This document shows, one piece after another, positions 33,673-46,085 of a stretch of DNA of 64,000 nucleotides; within the stretch, counting starts at the first letter, position 1, and the number at the start of each line of letters is the position of its first letter. This DNA comes from Cryptomeria japonica (lineage: Eukaryota > Streptophyta > Pinopsida > Cupressales > Cupressaceae). Under the pieces are notes generated by a model. That model ran no database searches. It was not told where the DNA came from and saw only the letters and a program-made list of their open reading frames with translations. A program made the position numbers and the translations under genes. The DNA lies in the NCBI RefSeq assembly GCF_030272615.1, contig NC_081407.1, positions 379,278,179 through 379,342,178 on the forward strand, in the 5' to 3' direction.

Positions 33673-34411
33673 ATAAGAAAGATCAATGAGGAGCACATCT
33701 TTGAACTTCTTTCAACCCTCTATCTAAACATCTTCCCAAATATATTCTTCTATCATTTTCTTTATCTGTTTTGGGTCCTTCTATCCCAAAATTCAATTTT
33801 CCTCCATCTCTTCATCACTTCTCAAGTACCAACACTCATCCTAAAAACATTTCTATCTATCCTTGCACAAATCTTCAAATATTTTATCTATTATCCAACC
33901 CCTCTTTTCTATCCTTCCATCCCTTTCATTCAATCCTTTGCATAAATCCTTCATCTGTGAAATAGGAATTTGTGTCATTTTGTCACATACTTGCCCATGC
34001 TCGAATCTCATGTTCAGTCCTTTTCTTAGATATCTATTCATGAAATGCTTCAGAATCTGAGGTTGTTCCTCTTTAACATTTTCTTTGGTTGGGATACACA
34101 CTCAATCCAGAAAAGAACCACTTATCGTATCTTGGTACCGACATCTTTTGATTACTATATCTGATACACTTAATCGGTTGCTCTAAATCATTGTGATCTC
34201 TTAAATTGAAGACATGGCTAGTGAAAAATCTAAAATCTTGCTTCAGTGCCATTGTAATTATCAGACCCATGTAAGTTTCATCACTTACAAGCCAATGCAA
34301 GAAAAATAAAGAGAAAAAAAGAAATATCAAAAGCATGAGCAAGAAAATGAATATCAAGAAAAGCAAAATGCAATGAAATGCAATATCAAAATGATTGGCT
34401 ATGGAAACATG

Positions 34412-34545
34412 CAGGTAACTCCATCGGGGCTATGGACGCTTGGCTGGCAATGGAGCTATATTTATGAGATTATAGCGATAACCTCGTCGGGGCTATGGAC
34501 ACTCGCTGGCAATGAGGCTCTATCCAGGATGCTTTTGAAGTCAAG
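34412..34545 (+). repeat. Two-copy tandem repeat (~71 bp)
   Basis: GGTAACTCCATCGGGGCTAT and, about 71 bases later, GATAACCTCGTCGGGGCTAT are each followed by GGAC..C..GCTGGCAATG. Confidence 0.5.
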
Positions 34546-34895
34546 GTAACTCATGTAGCTAGCCATGCTGGATTCTGAAGATTACAATGATCATATGAGC
34601 CAGAATGAACCCACTTGCACACACATGGGTAATCAAAGACTAAGTACCTTGATCCAGTTTGGGATTCTTATTCCCTTTTGTGTCTGCTTCCCAGTTGCTA
34701 GAAATGTTTAGTTGAATTTTCCAGAGGTTCCAAGTGTGGGTTGGGTCTCTATCTTTGAAAAGTTCAGAAACACTTATTCAGATGGTGCTAAATACTATGA
34801 CAATCTTACATATCACCTTTTTGCAAATGGAAACCTCTATGCTTGGGGGCAAAGTTCATCCAGTCTATTCTTCCTACCATATCTCCCATGTCCTC

Positions 34896-35110
34896 TAATC
34901 CATATCCCTTATCCTATCTATTCATATCTTCTATCATCCAATTATTTCTACAATCTTGCTTCACTCTAATCCATATCCCTCATCCTATCTATTCATTTCT
35001 TCTATCATCCAATTCTTTCTACAATCTTGCTTCACTCTAATTCATATCTATCTATCCTATCTATTCATTGCTTCCATCATCCAGTGCTATCTATATCCTA
35101 TCTCTATCCA
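34896..35110 (+). repeat. Three-copy 71-bp tandem repeat
   Basis: Units at 34896-34966 and 34967-35037 are nearly identical (CTAATCCATATCCCT...TGCTTCAC). A third, shorter and diverged, follows to about 35110. Confidence 0.7.
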
Positions 35111-35254
35111 TATCCCCTTTTACATCCTTGATCTTGATCAAAACTATGGACAACAAATCTATTTCCCCCTCAATGGTTTAGTCATCCATTCATCCATTCC
35201 TTGTCTTGATATACATTGGGGCAACCAAATACATCTTTCTTCTAATCCAAAAAA

Positions 35255-35375
35255 TCAAAAAGATCAAAATATCCAAAAACTGAAAAAAATCAAAATATCC
35301 AAAAACTCAAAAAAATCAAAATATCTAAAAAACTCAAAAAAATCAAAATATCCAAAAACTAAAAATCAACAAAAA
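35255..35375 (+). repeat. ~28-bp A-rich tandem repeat
   Basis: AAAATCAAAATATCCAAAAA is repeated four times with small differences. Confidence 0.65.
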
Positions 35376-35513
35376 AAAAAAAAAATCAAAGCATAAACAC
35401 ATGGACCATCCATCAAATCAGATCAACAGCAGGAAAACTCTCAAAGTCTTCAATCAAACTTATCACATGTCTTGTTAATCAATTCATTACTCGAAATCAA
35501 CATCAACATCAAA

Positions 35514-35780
35514 CATGTCTTATACAAGGATAGGTACACTCGAAACCAGATGGATTGATCTTATACGGGGTACTCACTCTTTGAAACCAGACATTCCTAT
35601 CAATCATCAAGTCTTGATAATCAATCCATCTATCAACATCAACATCAACATGTCTTATACAACGCTAGGTACACTCGAAACCATAAAAATCGGTCTTATA
35701 CGGGGTACTCACTCTTTGAAACCAGACATTCTTATCAATCATCGACCAAACCATAACAATGACATCAATTAGTATGATTG
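35514..35780 (+). repeat. Two-copy ~134-bp repeat related to the 46-bp array
   Basis: CATGTCTTATACAAGGATAG (35514) and CATGTCTTATACAACGCTAG (35648) begin two copies. Each contains the sub-motifs TCTTATAC and GAAACCAGA, also found at 36961-37475. Confidence 0.6.
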
Positions 35781-36839
35781 CTGGATTTTATTATAGTTAG
35801 CCTTATCTTTATCAATTGATGGAAATACATGTTTCACAAATCATATTGTACATATCATATCCACCCATCTGAGGCATCACTAGAAATTCACAAATGCTTA
35901 TCAATCTTAGACATACTTAGTGTAGTCACTGTACTTGGTTTATCTGAGACAATTATCCAAATAATATCCCACCATGGCTAGGTGATCAGTGTACATATCC
36001 ATATCAAATTAGTATCAACAACAAGGGGCAAAATCCTGACCTTGCTAGGGGCATTTCGCCTTCAAGATTTTCAACATCAGACCAAAAACGTAGCAAGACA
36101 ACAAGGATCAAAACAACTAACAAATGCCAAACAACAATGCGAGAAGGCTAAACATCACAGACTTGAACTAATTTCAACTAAACAAAGATCTATTTGCAAG
36201 ATGTTTTAATTGACAAGAATACATTCCAAATAGCATGCATGCTTACTTATGGTTGTTAATTTTTGCTTATCATATCTCCTAAGTGACTCAAGGATGTCTT
36301 ACGACTAGAGAAGCAAGGAAGGAATGTGATGTTTTATTTGTCTTCTATCTGTGAGTGAAGTCTTTTACCATGCAAATTTGTCCTATGAAGAAATCAGGTG
36401 GCATATCACTGAGGACATTTCAAATTTGTATGGGACAAAGGTTAACTCTTGTATGTTTACACAATATGCACTTAGATCATCCTGGTTCAATTATACCTTG
36501 ATGCTTGTGCTATCTTGCAAAATAAAAAATCATGTAAATTTTTCTCAGGTCATTATGGTTCAATTATACCATTGTGCTTGTATAAATTTTCAACATATCC
36601 AAAAATCAATAAATGCTCAATGATGATATATACATAGAAAGCAAACAACATGTGGTTATACAGGGATGACAAATGCAGAATGAGGATGCTCAAAAACAAA
36701 TAGTTACATATCATTTTACAATTAGTTGCATATCATATCATACATCTCATTTTCAAAATATCATTCATCATTCATCATTGCATCCCTCACATGCATATCT
36801 ATCACATCATCATGGAATCTTTCTTCACTTTCATATCTC

Positions 36840-36958
36840 TGTCATTCTTCTAAACTATCTTCTATCATTCTTCCAACCTATCTTCTATCATTCTTCTAAA
36901 CTATCTTCATCATTCTTCCAAACTATCTTCTATCATTCTTCCAAACTATCTTCTATCA
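36840..36958 (+). repeat. ~26-bp tandem repeat
   Basis: CATTCTTCTAAACTATCTTC and variants occur five times in a row. Confidence 0.65.
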
Positions 36959-36960
36959 TG

Positions 36961-37475
36961 TCTTATACAGGATGTATCTTTCCTGAAACAAGATGTTTTG
37001 ATCAGCTCTTATATAGCATATATCATTCCTGAAACCATATTTTTTGATCAGCTCTTATATAGGATATATCGTTCCTGAAACCAGATGTTTTGATCAGCTC
37101 TTATACAGGATATATCGTTCCTGAAACCAGATGTTTTGATCAGCTCTTATACAGGATATATCGTTCCTGAAACCACATGTTTTGATCAGCTCTTATACAG
37201 GATATATCATTCCTGAAACCAGATGTTTTGATCAGCTCTTATATAGGATATATTGTTCCTGAAACCAGGCGTTTTGATCGGTCTTATACAGGATATATCG
37301 TTCCTGAAACCAGACACTCGATCATCCATGTCTTATACAGGCGGTATCATTCTTGAAACTAGATGCTCAATCATCCATCTCTTATATAGGCAGTATCATT
37401 CCTGAAACCAGATGCTCGATCATCTATGTCTTATATAGGAGGTGTCATACCTGAAACTAGACTTGCTCTCATTCC
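36961..37475 (+). repeat. 46-49-bp tandem array (11 copies) near the 3' LTR
   Basis: Units start TCTTATA at 36961, 37007, 37053, 37099, 37145, 37191, 37237, 37282, 37331, 37380 and 37429. The first seven are exactly 46 bases apart; later ones drift to 49. The core is ATATATCGTTCCTGAAACCA. The position upstream of the polypurine tract matches the hypervariable 3' region known in some plant Ty3/gypsy lineages. Confidence 0.85.
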
Positions 37476-37780
37476 AATCAATCTAATCAATCTTATCAAA
37501 CCCATGCATGCCATCACTATCTACTCTTCTATCTTTCAAACAACATTCTTCTTCTTTTGAGAGATCATTCATGCCTTGTGTGCATGAACGATCTCCTGAG
37601 GGGGCATTATCATATTGAATATCGACATCAATTTCATATCAATTTCATATCGACATCAGTCTCATATCAAATTTTCATATCAAATCAATTTTTCATATCC
37701 ACAACATCATATCGATCAAATTTTGACATCATATCTAACACATCATTTACTTTGAAATAACATGTGCACACACGTCACTT

Positions 37781-37795
37781 CAAAGAGGGGCAAAA
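37781..37795 (+). other. Polypurine tract of the 11.1 kb element
   Basis: CAAAGAGGGGCAAAA is followed directly by the TG of the 3' LTR. Confidence 0.75.
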
Positions 37796-39270
37796 TGTAG
37801 ATGTATAAAAATGACCATATTCCTAAATGAATATTTTATGTTCATTTCTTTATTTAATTAAATCCAATTTAATTAAATTACCCGCATTCCTCTATTTAAA
37901 TAAGTAAATTACTCAATTTATTTAAATTAAATTCACTATACCCATTTAATGAATAAATCATTTTATTCAATTAAATCCATGTTATCCACTTTTAATTAAA
38001 TTCAAATTTAATTAAATAGTTTATCCTAAATTGAATAAATCTAATTTATTTAATTTCCCCAAATTGCAACCAAATTGAATTAAATTAACTTTATTTCATT
38101 TAAATCCTATTATCCCTCCATCCACTTGCATTTTCCTACATCTCCCACTTGCTTCCTAAACCCCTTCCTAATTTCTTCTAGACCCTTCTAATCACTTCTA
38201 AATTAGCCTAACCCATCTTCTAAACTTTGTCACATCCCTAAGCAAGGGGAGGTCACTTCTCAAAACCTTAAAGTCTTTGATAGCCATTAAAGGCTTCAAG
38301 TCCTCAACCACTTAATTTGCCAAAGTCTCCCAAACCATTAATGGTTAATTCAACCCTCTTACATGGTTAGAGACTTTTTGCCTAACTTAACCTTCATCCA
38401 ACCCAAGGGTCTCATCAAGACTTTAATGCTTTGACCATGATTATCTCTTAATCATTTGCACAAAGGTTTATCCTTGGATTAACTCTTAATCCAATGGGTA
38501 AGCCTAACTTAAGCTTAACCCTTATCTCTAGATGACCATGAGGTCTTCTCAGGCATTTAATGCCTCCAACCCCTTCTCTCAACCCAACCCTATGTTGACA
38601 CTTGTCACCATTTCACTGGTGCAAATTGCAAACATGGATTCCCAACTTTCAAACTCAACCCTTGATCAACTCTTTCAATCCTGACCATCCATTGCCCTAT
38701 TTTTGCTATAAATAGAGCTCTCATTCCTCCATTTTGATAGAGGAATCCAAGTTTGTAGTATCATAAAATGGAGGAATCCAAGTTTGTAGTATCATACTTA
38801 TGCTCAAATACATTCAAGCTTTCATTTCATATATGCTTATCATTTAGCCTCTCTTTAAAATAGAAGTTAATCTAATATGCATTTTAGATTATTTCTATTA
38901 TCATTAGCTTAAATCATTAACTAATATAGCATGCTAGGATAGTATTCATACTAACCTTGTCATCTTATAATCTAGTTTATTGCATTTTAAGATCATGCAT
39001 AGCTTAGGATGCATTTCATTCTAAAATCTATCAAAGCATCCCTCGTTCTTGCATTTTCCATCCCTAAACCATTTTGCTCAGTGATCTAAGAGTAAAAATA
39101 TTGGTTTGAGGGACATTGTAAGATAGAGAAGCATGGGACCCACCTTGGGAAGCTGAGTTATACTTCATGACTCCATAGCTTGCACCAAGAAGTCCTGTGT
39201 GTGTGTGTGGACAAGTCTTTTGGAATATTTTCACATATTGAATTCTATTGACCTGCTTTTCCCACATAGA
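37796..39270 (+). repeat. 3' LTR of the 11.1 kb element
   Basis: It aligns along its whole length with 28147-29589. It carries an extra ~31-bp duplication near 38760-38795 (GAGGAATCCAAGTTTGTAGT twice) and small changes at its very end, where CCCACATAGA replaces CCCGAATACA. The exact end is therefore uncertain by a few bases. Confidence 0.8.
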
Positions 39271-39275
39271 ACATG

Positions 39276-39897
39276 TTTTACACTTCAAATGTTATTACAA
39301 TATCCCTGAATTTGGTTGAAAATTTTTGTTGTTACTAAAAGAGCAAATTGCATGAAAAATTTAAAATATTTATATCATATCATCATCAACTACTTATACA
39401 TCTATTTTATACACTTATTATTGCATCTTCTAATTGATCAAAAAACTAGTGAATCAATTAATAGGGCTTGAACGTACTTGAGGATTTCTCAAGCATTTTA
39501 TATTATCATAGCAAGTCTTACTAGTGTTTTTCAAAACTATAGGCTTGGGGCCAAAACTACAATTAAATAAAATTAGAAATTGCACATGTAGAAAGATTGA
39601 AAGTTTAAAATGAGAAATAATTTGTGAAAACCTTTACAATATAAAATTGATCTTCAATAAACAAATATTCCAAACCATGTGTAATTTCCTTCCATCCTTT
39701 GACTCCAACATTACTTTGATACTAATGTATGCCTAGGAGTGATATTCAAATGAAATATTTATAAATAAAATGGAAAATAAATTAGAAAATAAGTGAAGTA
39801 GGAAAAAAAACAAAAAACAAGGTGTTTCATTGATTTAATACAACAACTTTAAACACATGTAATATAATTTTAAAAATAGAATAATACAACCAAAACT
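39276..39897. other. AT-rich intergenic DNA
   Basis: Flank between the 11.1 kb element and LINE B. No gene was recognised. Confidence 0.5.
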
Positions 39898-39913
39898 AAC
39901 ATCCTAACCACAA
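39898..39913. repeat. LINE B target-site duplication, 5' copy
   Basis: AACATCCTAACCACAA matches 48018-48033 at 15 of 16 positions. Confidence 0.75.
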
Positions 39914-39969
39914 GTATACATATTTTAGTTCCCACTCTGCAAGTTTCAAATTTCAAACCCCTATCATTC

Positions 39970-41362
39970 ATGGTGGACTCTACTGGTGGGGATCTTCCCC
40001 CATCGCCTACAGACCCCACTTTGGACTCTGTGATGCTGACAATGTCTGTCACATCCCCTCCTAGTCCCATGGTGGATTCTCCTTCTAGTTCAGTTGTGAT
40101 TCAGCTTGACGGTTCTACTTCGAAGAGCTCTCTGGTCATGCCCGTGGTTTTTGATCCTATACCCGACGTGTTGATTGTTCATGATAAGCAAAATATCATT
40201 GAACCTCCTTTAGATAACATGAATCTTAAAGGATAGAAAAATGTGTTGGTAGGAAACATTGAGATTGTGGACCCCAACATCATCCCTGCCTACTCGCAAA
40301 TTTAGGAGGGAATGTCTTTAGAGCTCCTAACTTTGTTCTTGATCGTATTTTGCACAACATGGCTAATACATTGGTGGGAAAATTCTTCTCCCTATGCCCT
40401 ATGATGGAGATAGCTAGAAAATGGGTCAAGGATAAATGGAAACTAAAAGGGAGTGTTTCTGTTAGCGCCATGCCTGGAGCCCTCTTCCTCTTCAAATTCG
40501 CTGTTGAGGAGGATGTCACTCTTGTCCTTTTTGGCTACTCTTCCCATGGTCGAAACAATCTTTCCCTTTGTCGATGGAAGGCTGGTTTTGACCTAGCGGC
40601 TAATTTGCAGAAAATTGCTCCAGTTTGGGTTCGCCTCCCGGTGCCCCCCTTGAATACTAGGATGAGTCCATCTTTAAATGAATTAGGAATTCCTTTGGTC
40701 ATTTTGTTGGTGTTGATGAGATTACCAGAACCAAATCATGCCTGGTCTATGCTCATTTATGTGTTCAAGCTACTGTGAGCATGAATCTCCCCAACTTTAT
40801 AACCCTCAAATCCAGGCTAGGTAGCTAGACTCAAGCCCTTGTTTATGAAAATGCCACCCTTTTCTACCAAAAATGCCAAAAAATTGGGCATATTATTTCT
40901 TAATGCAAAGCTCCAGCTCCCTTGCCTCTTAAGCTCAAGGGTATGGCCCTAGATGAAAGCCTTGTGCCAAATGTTCCTCCCATACATAATGGCCTGATTG
41001 TGGGGCATGTTGTGGCTCCTACTTCTGGCCCAGACCTCCCTCCCCCTGTAGTTGAGGACCTGGTTATGGAAGAATACCCCTTTGCTGAAAGTATTATCAA
41101 CCTTCTCAAATCTCCTACAAAGAATGTGGATGAGGCCTCTAAATTGGCCCTGAAGGAACAGTGCATCTCCTCGATGGCCAGCTCAGTTTCACCAGTTGAT
41201 CAATTAGAAGATGATGAGATTGCGAGGGGCCCCATTCTCACCCTAAAGATGGCTCTCTCTCCAACGATGTTATCTCATCCCACTCCGCACGAGGATATCC
41301 CCTCTCCTATTACTCCTGGTATGTCATCTAGCAGTTGCAAGAATCCTATTGATGAGGGCTAG
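39970..41362 (+). pseudogene. LINE B ORF1: DUF4283 / zinc-knuckle protein, decayed
   Basis: Starts MVDSTGGDLPPSP and runs with stops at 40234 and several later positions and at least two frame changes. The 40350-40660 part is a DUF4283 domain (MANTLVGKFF, ARKWVKDKWKLKG, LCRWKAGFDLAANLQKIAPV, WVRLPVPPL). Further on, SCLVYAHLCVQATVSMNLP and a degenerate zinc knuckle (CQKIGHIIS, stop, C) follow, then a Pro-rich tail. Role in the family: LINE RNA binding. Confidence 0.75.
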
Positions 41363-41520
41363 ATTACTTAGAGATGCAAAACCAGGAATGCAAAGCCTGA
41401 TGTGGGGACAAACCTTAAAATAGGCTGACCATTGCAGAGACTATCAAGACAGAAGGAAGCAGCAAGGGATATTGCCAATAGTAGGCAGCGGACCTTGGAG
41501 ACGTCCATAAAAGGTAAGAA

Positions 41521-44500
41521 ATGAAGGTCCTCTCATGGAATATGAGAGGCCTCAACAACCCCTAAAAATCAATATGCTTTTAAGAATTGTATTTTTTAAA
41601 ATAAAATTATGGTCCTCCTCTAAGAAGTTAAGATGTTTATGTCTTCCTTTTCCCTTGTTGCTAGAAAAATTTGGCTTGGTGCTAAGATTGTTATCAGTGA
41701 TGCTACTGGAGCCTCTGGTGGCTTGGTTACCATGTGGGACCCCTCCCATTTCTCTAGCAGTCTTCTCTCCTCCTCGACCAACCTTTTGGTCTCTAAACTC
41801 ACTTCCCCGATGGACTCCTACCTTCTCATTAATGTATATGCCCCCAATGTTAGATCGGGTATACTGAATCTCTGGAATGAAATAACTGCTCTTATACAAA
41901 ATAATATCAATGGCCAGTGGTTGATCGCGGGTGATTTCAACTCTCCTCTTATCCCCTTTGAGAAGTTGGAGGGCCTCCTAGAGTACTCTGACAGTATGAC
42001 TGATCTTTTTGACTTCATTGGTAGGAGTGGGTTAATGGATGTGGAACTAACGGGGTAAAAATTCACTTGGTCCAACCTTAGAAAGGGAAAGGATATTCTT
42101 TAAGGTCAGACTTGATAGATTTCTCATCTCGGGCAATTGGGAAATTGGTCCCTCCTTGAAGCTCATTGCCCTCCCCTGAATGGTCTCTGATCACAACCCC
42201 TTGCTCCTTTGGAATACCACGAATGTTGTAAGGAAAAACCATCCTTTTAGGTATGAAATTATGTGGAACTCTCATCCAGAGTTTAAGGACTAAATTAAAA
42301 GATGGTGGAGCACCTGCATCCCTGGCACACCTATGTTTCAGATTGCCTAGAAGCTTGATTTGGTCAAAAGGAATGTCCTGGGTTGGAATAAATATACCTT
42401 CAGGGACATCTTTACGCAAAAAAAGGAGCTCAATAGTAAACTGACATCTATCAAAGTGCGCATTGATCAAGGTGACTCCCTTGAAGCTACCCATATGGAG
42501 GAGGCTGCTCTCTACAAAAAATGGAAGGAAAACTCCCACAAAGAAGAACTCTACCAAAAATAGAAATCTCGAGTTTAATGGCTCAAAGAGGGTGATAATA
42601 ATACAACTTTCTTTCATAGATCTGCTATTAGCCACAGGCAAAGAAACCACATCTCCTCCCTCTTGGATGATAACAATCAAGAGGTGAATGATGAAGATAG
42701 TTTGGGCAGACTAACTACTAACTATTTTGCCACTTTGTTTAGGGAGGATGGTGACTCTGGGGCCCCTGCTGGGGAGGATCTTCTCAACTACCTCCCGCCA
42801 CCCCTCTCGGTGGAAGATAACAACCTCATTTTAGCCCCTTTTTCTAAGGAGGAAGTCAAGTTCGTTGTTTTTTCTATGGATTCCTTCAAAGTCTTGTGTC
42901 CTAATGGTTTCCCCCTGGCTTTTTTCCAAGATTTATGGGATGTGGTGGGCCCTGATGTTGTTCTAGCCACTAGGGATTTTTTACAATCTGGAAGGCTTCT
43001 CAACAATCTCAATTACACCTTCATTTCCCTTGTTCCTAAATTTTAGGAGGCGTCCAGTCTCAAGGACTTCCACCCCCTATCAGTCTCTACAACACTATTT
43101 ATAAAATCTTCAACAAAGTTCTTTTTAATAAGCTCAAACGTTTCCTAGATTCTCTGATTATCCCTATCTAGAAAGGTTTGTCCTGGGTAGATAGATTCTT
43201 GATGCGTGCATCTCTACTCATGAGATAATTCATTCCATGGATAAGTGCCATCAGCCAGGGATGGTGCTCAAGCTTAACATCTCTAAGGCTTCTGATATCT
43301 AGTCCACTGGAACTTCCTCTTCAAAGTTCTAAAGACAATGGGATTTGGAGATAAACTCATTAAACTCATTGGGGAATGCATATCTACGGTCACCTACTCT
43401 ATGCTTCTCAATGGGAGCCCCCTGGAGAAGTTTAGGGTCTCCAGAGGTCTACGACAAGGGGATCTTCTCTCCCCTTACCTTTTCATCATCCTTGCTAAAG
43501 TGTTGGCTTCTAATTGGAACTCCATGGTTAGTAGGGGAGCTCTCCTGGGCATCAAGCCTGCCTCTACGATGCATCCTAATGTTCTGTAGTAGTTCGTTGA
43601 TGACACTATTCTCTTTGGTATCTCATCTGTGTGGGAAGCTAAGGCTTGGAATTCCTTTTTCAACTCTTATGCTCTAGCCTTTGGTCAACAAAATAACTAT
43701 GAGAAGAACAACATTTACTTCTTTCAAACTCATCTCCAACTCCAAGATAAAGTCTGCAAAATCCTTGGTTGTCAAAGGGCCTCCCTCCTTGGCACCTACC
43801 TTGATCTCCTTTTGACTATCAAATATGTCTCTAATTCCTTTAGGATCTCTATCCTCGAAAGAATATAGAAGAAGCTGTCTGGCTATTTGGAAAGGTAGAT
43901 TCTTGAGTAGTGCTAGGAAATTGTAGTTGCTTGCCTCCTCCCTTCAGGGGATCCCTATGTGCTTCCTCTCCCTTTTTAAGATTTTCACAGCTATGGCTAC
44001 TAAGCTAGAGAATATCCAAAATACTTTCCTTTGGATGCAGATGGAAGAAAAGAAGAGGCTCGCCTTGGTGGTCTGGGACAGAGTTTGTCTACCGAAGGCC
44101 ATGGGTAGGTTGGGAACTTGCAAGATCTCCAGGTTCAATAAGGCCCTTATGAGCAAAATTTCCTGGAGCTTTTGAATAAGGATGTGGATTGGAGCAGGAT
44201 CATTAGGGATAAATATGTGGGTAATGGGTAATTTTCCTCTATTCTGAAAGAGGAGGGCCTCCCTAGGGGTTCCAAAATTTGGAACAACATCTTGAGCTGT
44301 ACGAACCCTTTATCCCATGGTATGAGGTGGCTTATTGGAAATGGAGGGAATATTCTCTTCTGGGAGGATTGTTGGTTGGGAGAGAAGCATCTTGCTTCTT
44401 CCCCCTCCCTTAGAAGGCTCCAGGATGCTGCCAAAAGTTTATTTGGAGAAAGGGTTAGTGATTATTTCATCAACAATACTTGGAGGGCTTTGGAGGACTG

Positions 44501-45648
44501 TTGCATTGATCATCCCTTCCTCCTCCCTATTGCTAGAGAGCTCCAGAAGCTTTTGGATGGCACGTTCCTCCCCCTTTTTCCTAGAGAAGATAAATTCATT
44601 TGGAAGTGGGACCCTTCTGGGGACTTCTCTATCAAAAAAGCCTACAATAGCTTGCTAAGAGAACCTAATTACACCTCTATCTAGAAAAAGGTCTGGAATC
44701 CCCAACTCATTCCCAAGGTCAATTTCTGTTTGTGGACTGCTCTCCTCAACAAAATCTTGACCCAAGACAATTTGGTCAAGCAAGGATTCCAATTTCCTAA
44801 TAGATGCATCCTTTGCAAAAATGATGAAGAAAGTCCTACTCATCTCTTCCTCTACTATGCCTTTGCTCGGGAGCTCTGGGGGATGGTCTACATCAAGCTC
44901 AATATCTGTTGGATTATGAATGACAATTTGTTAAGTTTGTCTCAAGAGTTTTGGGGCCCCTCATCCAACCCCCTTATCCAACAACTGTGGAAGAATATCC
45001 CTCCTCATGTGAGTTGGAGTATTTGGAAGGAAGTGAACCACATGATATTTAGGAACAAAGAGGCCTCTGTAGAAACTGTGTTTTCTTTATTTCTAAAGTT
45101 GATTCTTGAGAATATCTCTATTTTTAAAACCCGGCTGGCCTCCAAGGCCCCCCTACCTAAGACTAGGAAATTTCTACATGTTGGAACATCCCCCCCTCAT
45201 TCTCTCTTGTTGACTGCTCTAAGAGACTCCTAAGGAAAAACACGGTCTGGTCCCCTCCGGATACACATTTAAAACACAATTTTGATGGGGCTTCCAGGGG
45301 GGTCTGGCTACTGGTGGAGGGGTTATTAGAACACATTTGGGGGCCCTTATCACTGCTTATGTGGGCAACCTAAATGGTCATTCCTCTAATCAGGCTGAAG
45401 CTATGGCCTTAGCCTTGGGAATTCATCTCGCCCTCACCATGGGAATCAGAATTATGGACATTGAGGGTGACTCCAAGCTCATCATTGATGTTGTCAAAGG
45501 GTGGAATAGGCTTAATTGGACCATTGAGGGAACCATCAAGGACACCCCGAGGCTCATCTTTGGGATTGATTCATTTAAAATTATGCAAGTCTACAAGGAA
45601 AGCAACAGAGTGGCGGATGCCCTGACGGCCATTGGCCTAATCTTTTAG
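41521..45648 (+). pseudogene. LINE B ORF2: endonuclease, reverse transcriptase and RNase H, decayed
   Basis: Begins MKVLSWNMRGLNNP and is then broken by many stops and several frameshifts. Recognisable parts are the endonuclease (41640-42060, GDFNSPL), the reverse transcriptase (42663-43640, with LRQGDLLSPYLF and an intact QFVDDTILFG, FVDD at 43593-43604), a zf-RVT module (44700-44900, CILCKNDEESPTHLF) and a C-terminal RNase H (45268-45648). The RNase H keeps FDGAS, QAEAMALALGI, EGDSKLI and NRVADAL, so all four acidic positions remain, although a one-base change near 45300 splits its first strand. The family function is target-primed reverse transcription. It is not functional as it stands. 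Confidence 0.85.
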
Positions 45649-46085
45649 GCTTGAGATGTTGGAGGAGCCATAATTCCCTCTTGGACCATGTTAACTTCCT
45701 TCTTCAGGAAGAGAAATCTAAAATTCCTACCAATGATTGAGCTACTGCCAAGTGTTTTCCTTACTCTCCTCTCTTCCCTTGGGGTCATCCAAAGGTATGG
45801 GTTTCATAATTCAAATTATGAGAATATCCCTTTGATCTATACCTATGTGGTGGTGACTCATTCGGCTAGGCTAGTGGTGATGGACGTGTTTCTTTGTTGG
45901 AAATTCGTTTGGGCTTACCGTGTCATGATGAGGTACAATCGGATTGGTAATGTGTTGGTTGCCGCCAGTATTTGTTGGATCTTCATGCCTCATAAACACG
46001 AAATTATTTCTCAAAGTGATTTCAATTTTTACAATGCACCCAACTTCATGTCTCACTTAATGATGCCGAGTTCACACACTTCCCA

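Larger units (their letters stand above)
28147..39270 (+). mobile_element. Large non-autonomous LTR retrotransposon (probably Ty3/gypsy), 11.1 kb
   Basis: Two LTRs (28147-29589 and 37796-39270) that look about 97% identical by eye enclose ~8.2 kb of internal DNA. The flanks ACATG (28142-28146 and 39271-39275) form an exact 5-bp target-site duplication. A primer-binding-site-like TGGCACCCACTGTGGGG (29594-29610) and a polypurine tract (37781-37795) set the orientation. No protease, reverse transcriptase, RNase H or integrase is visible. The interior is instead made of many short tandem arrays, a long hairpin and a remnant of a peptide-repeat ORF. Plant Tat-lineage Ty3/gypsy elements are known for tandem-repeat-rich non-coding regions, so this lineage is a reasonable guess but unproven. 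Confidence 0.85.
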
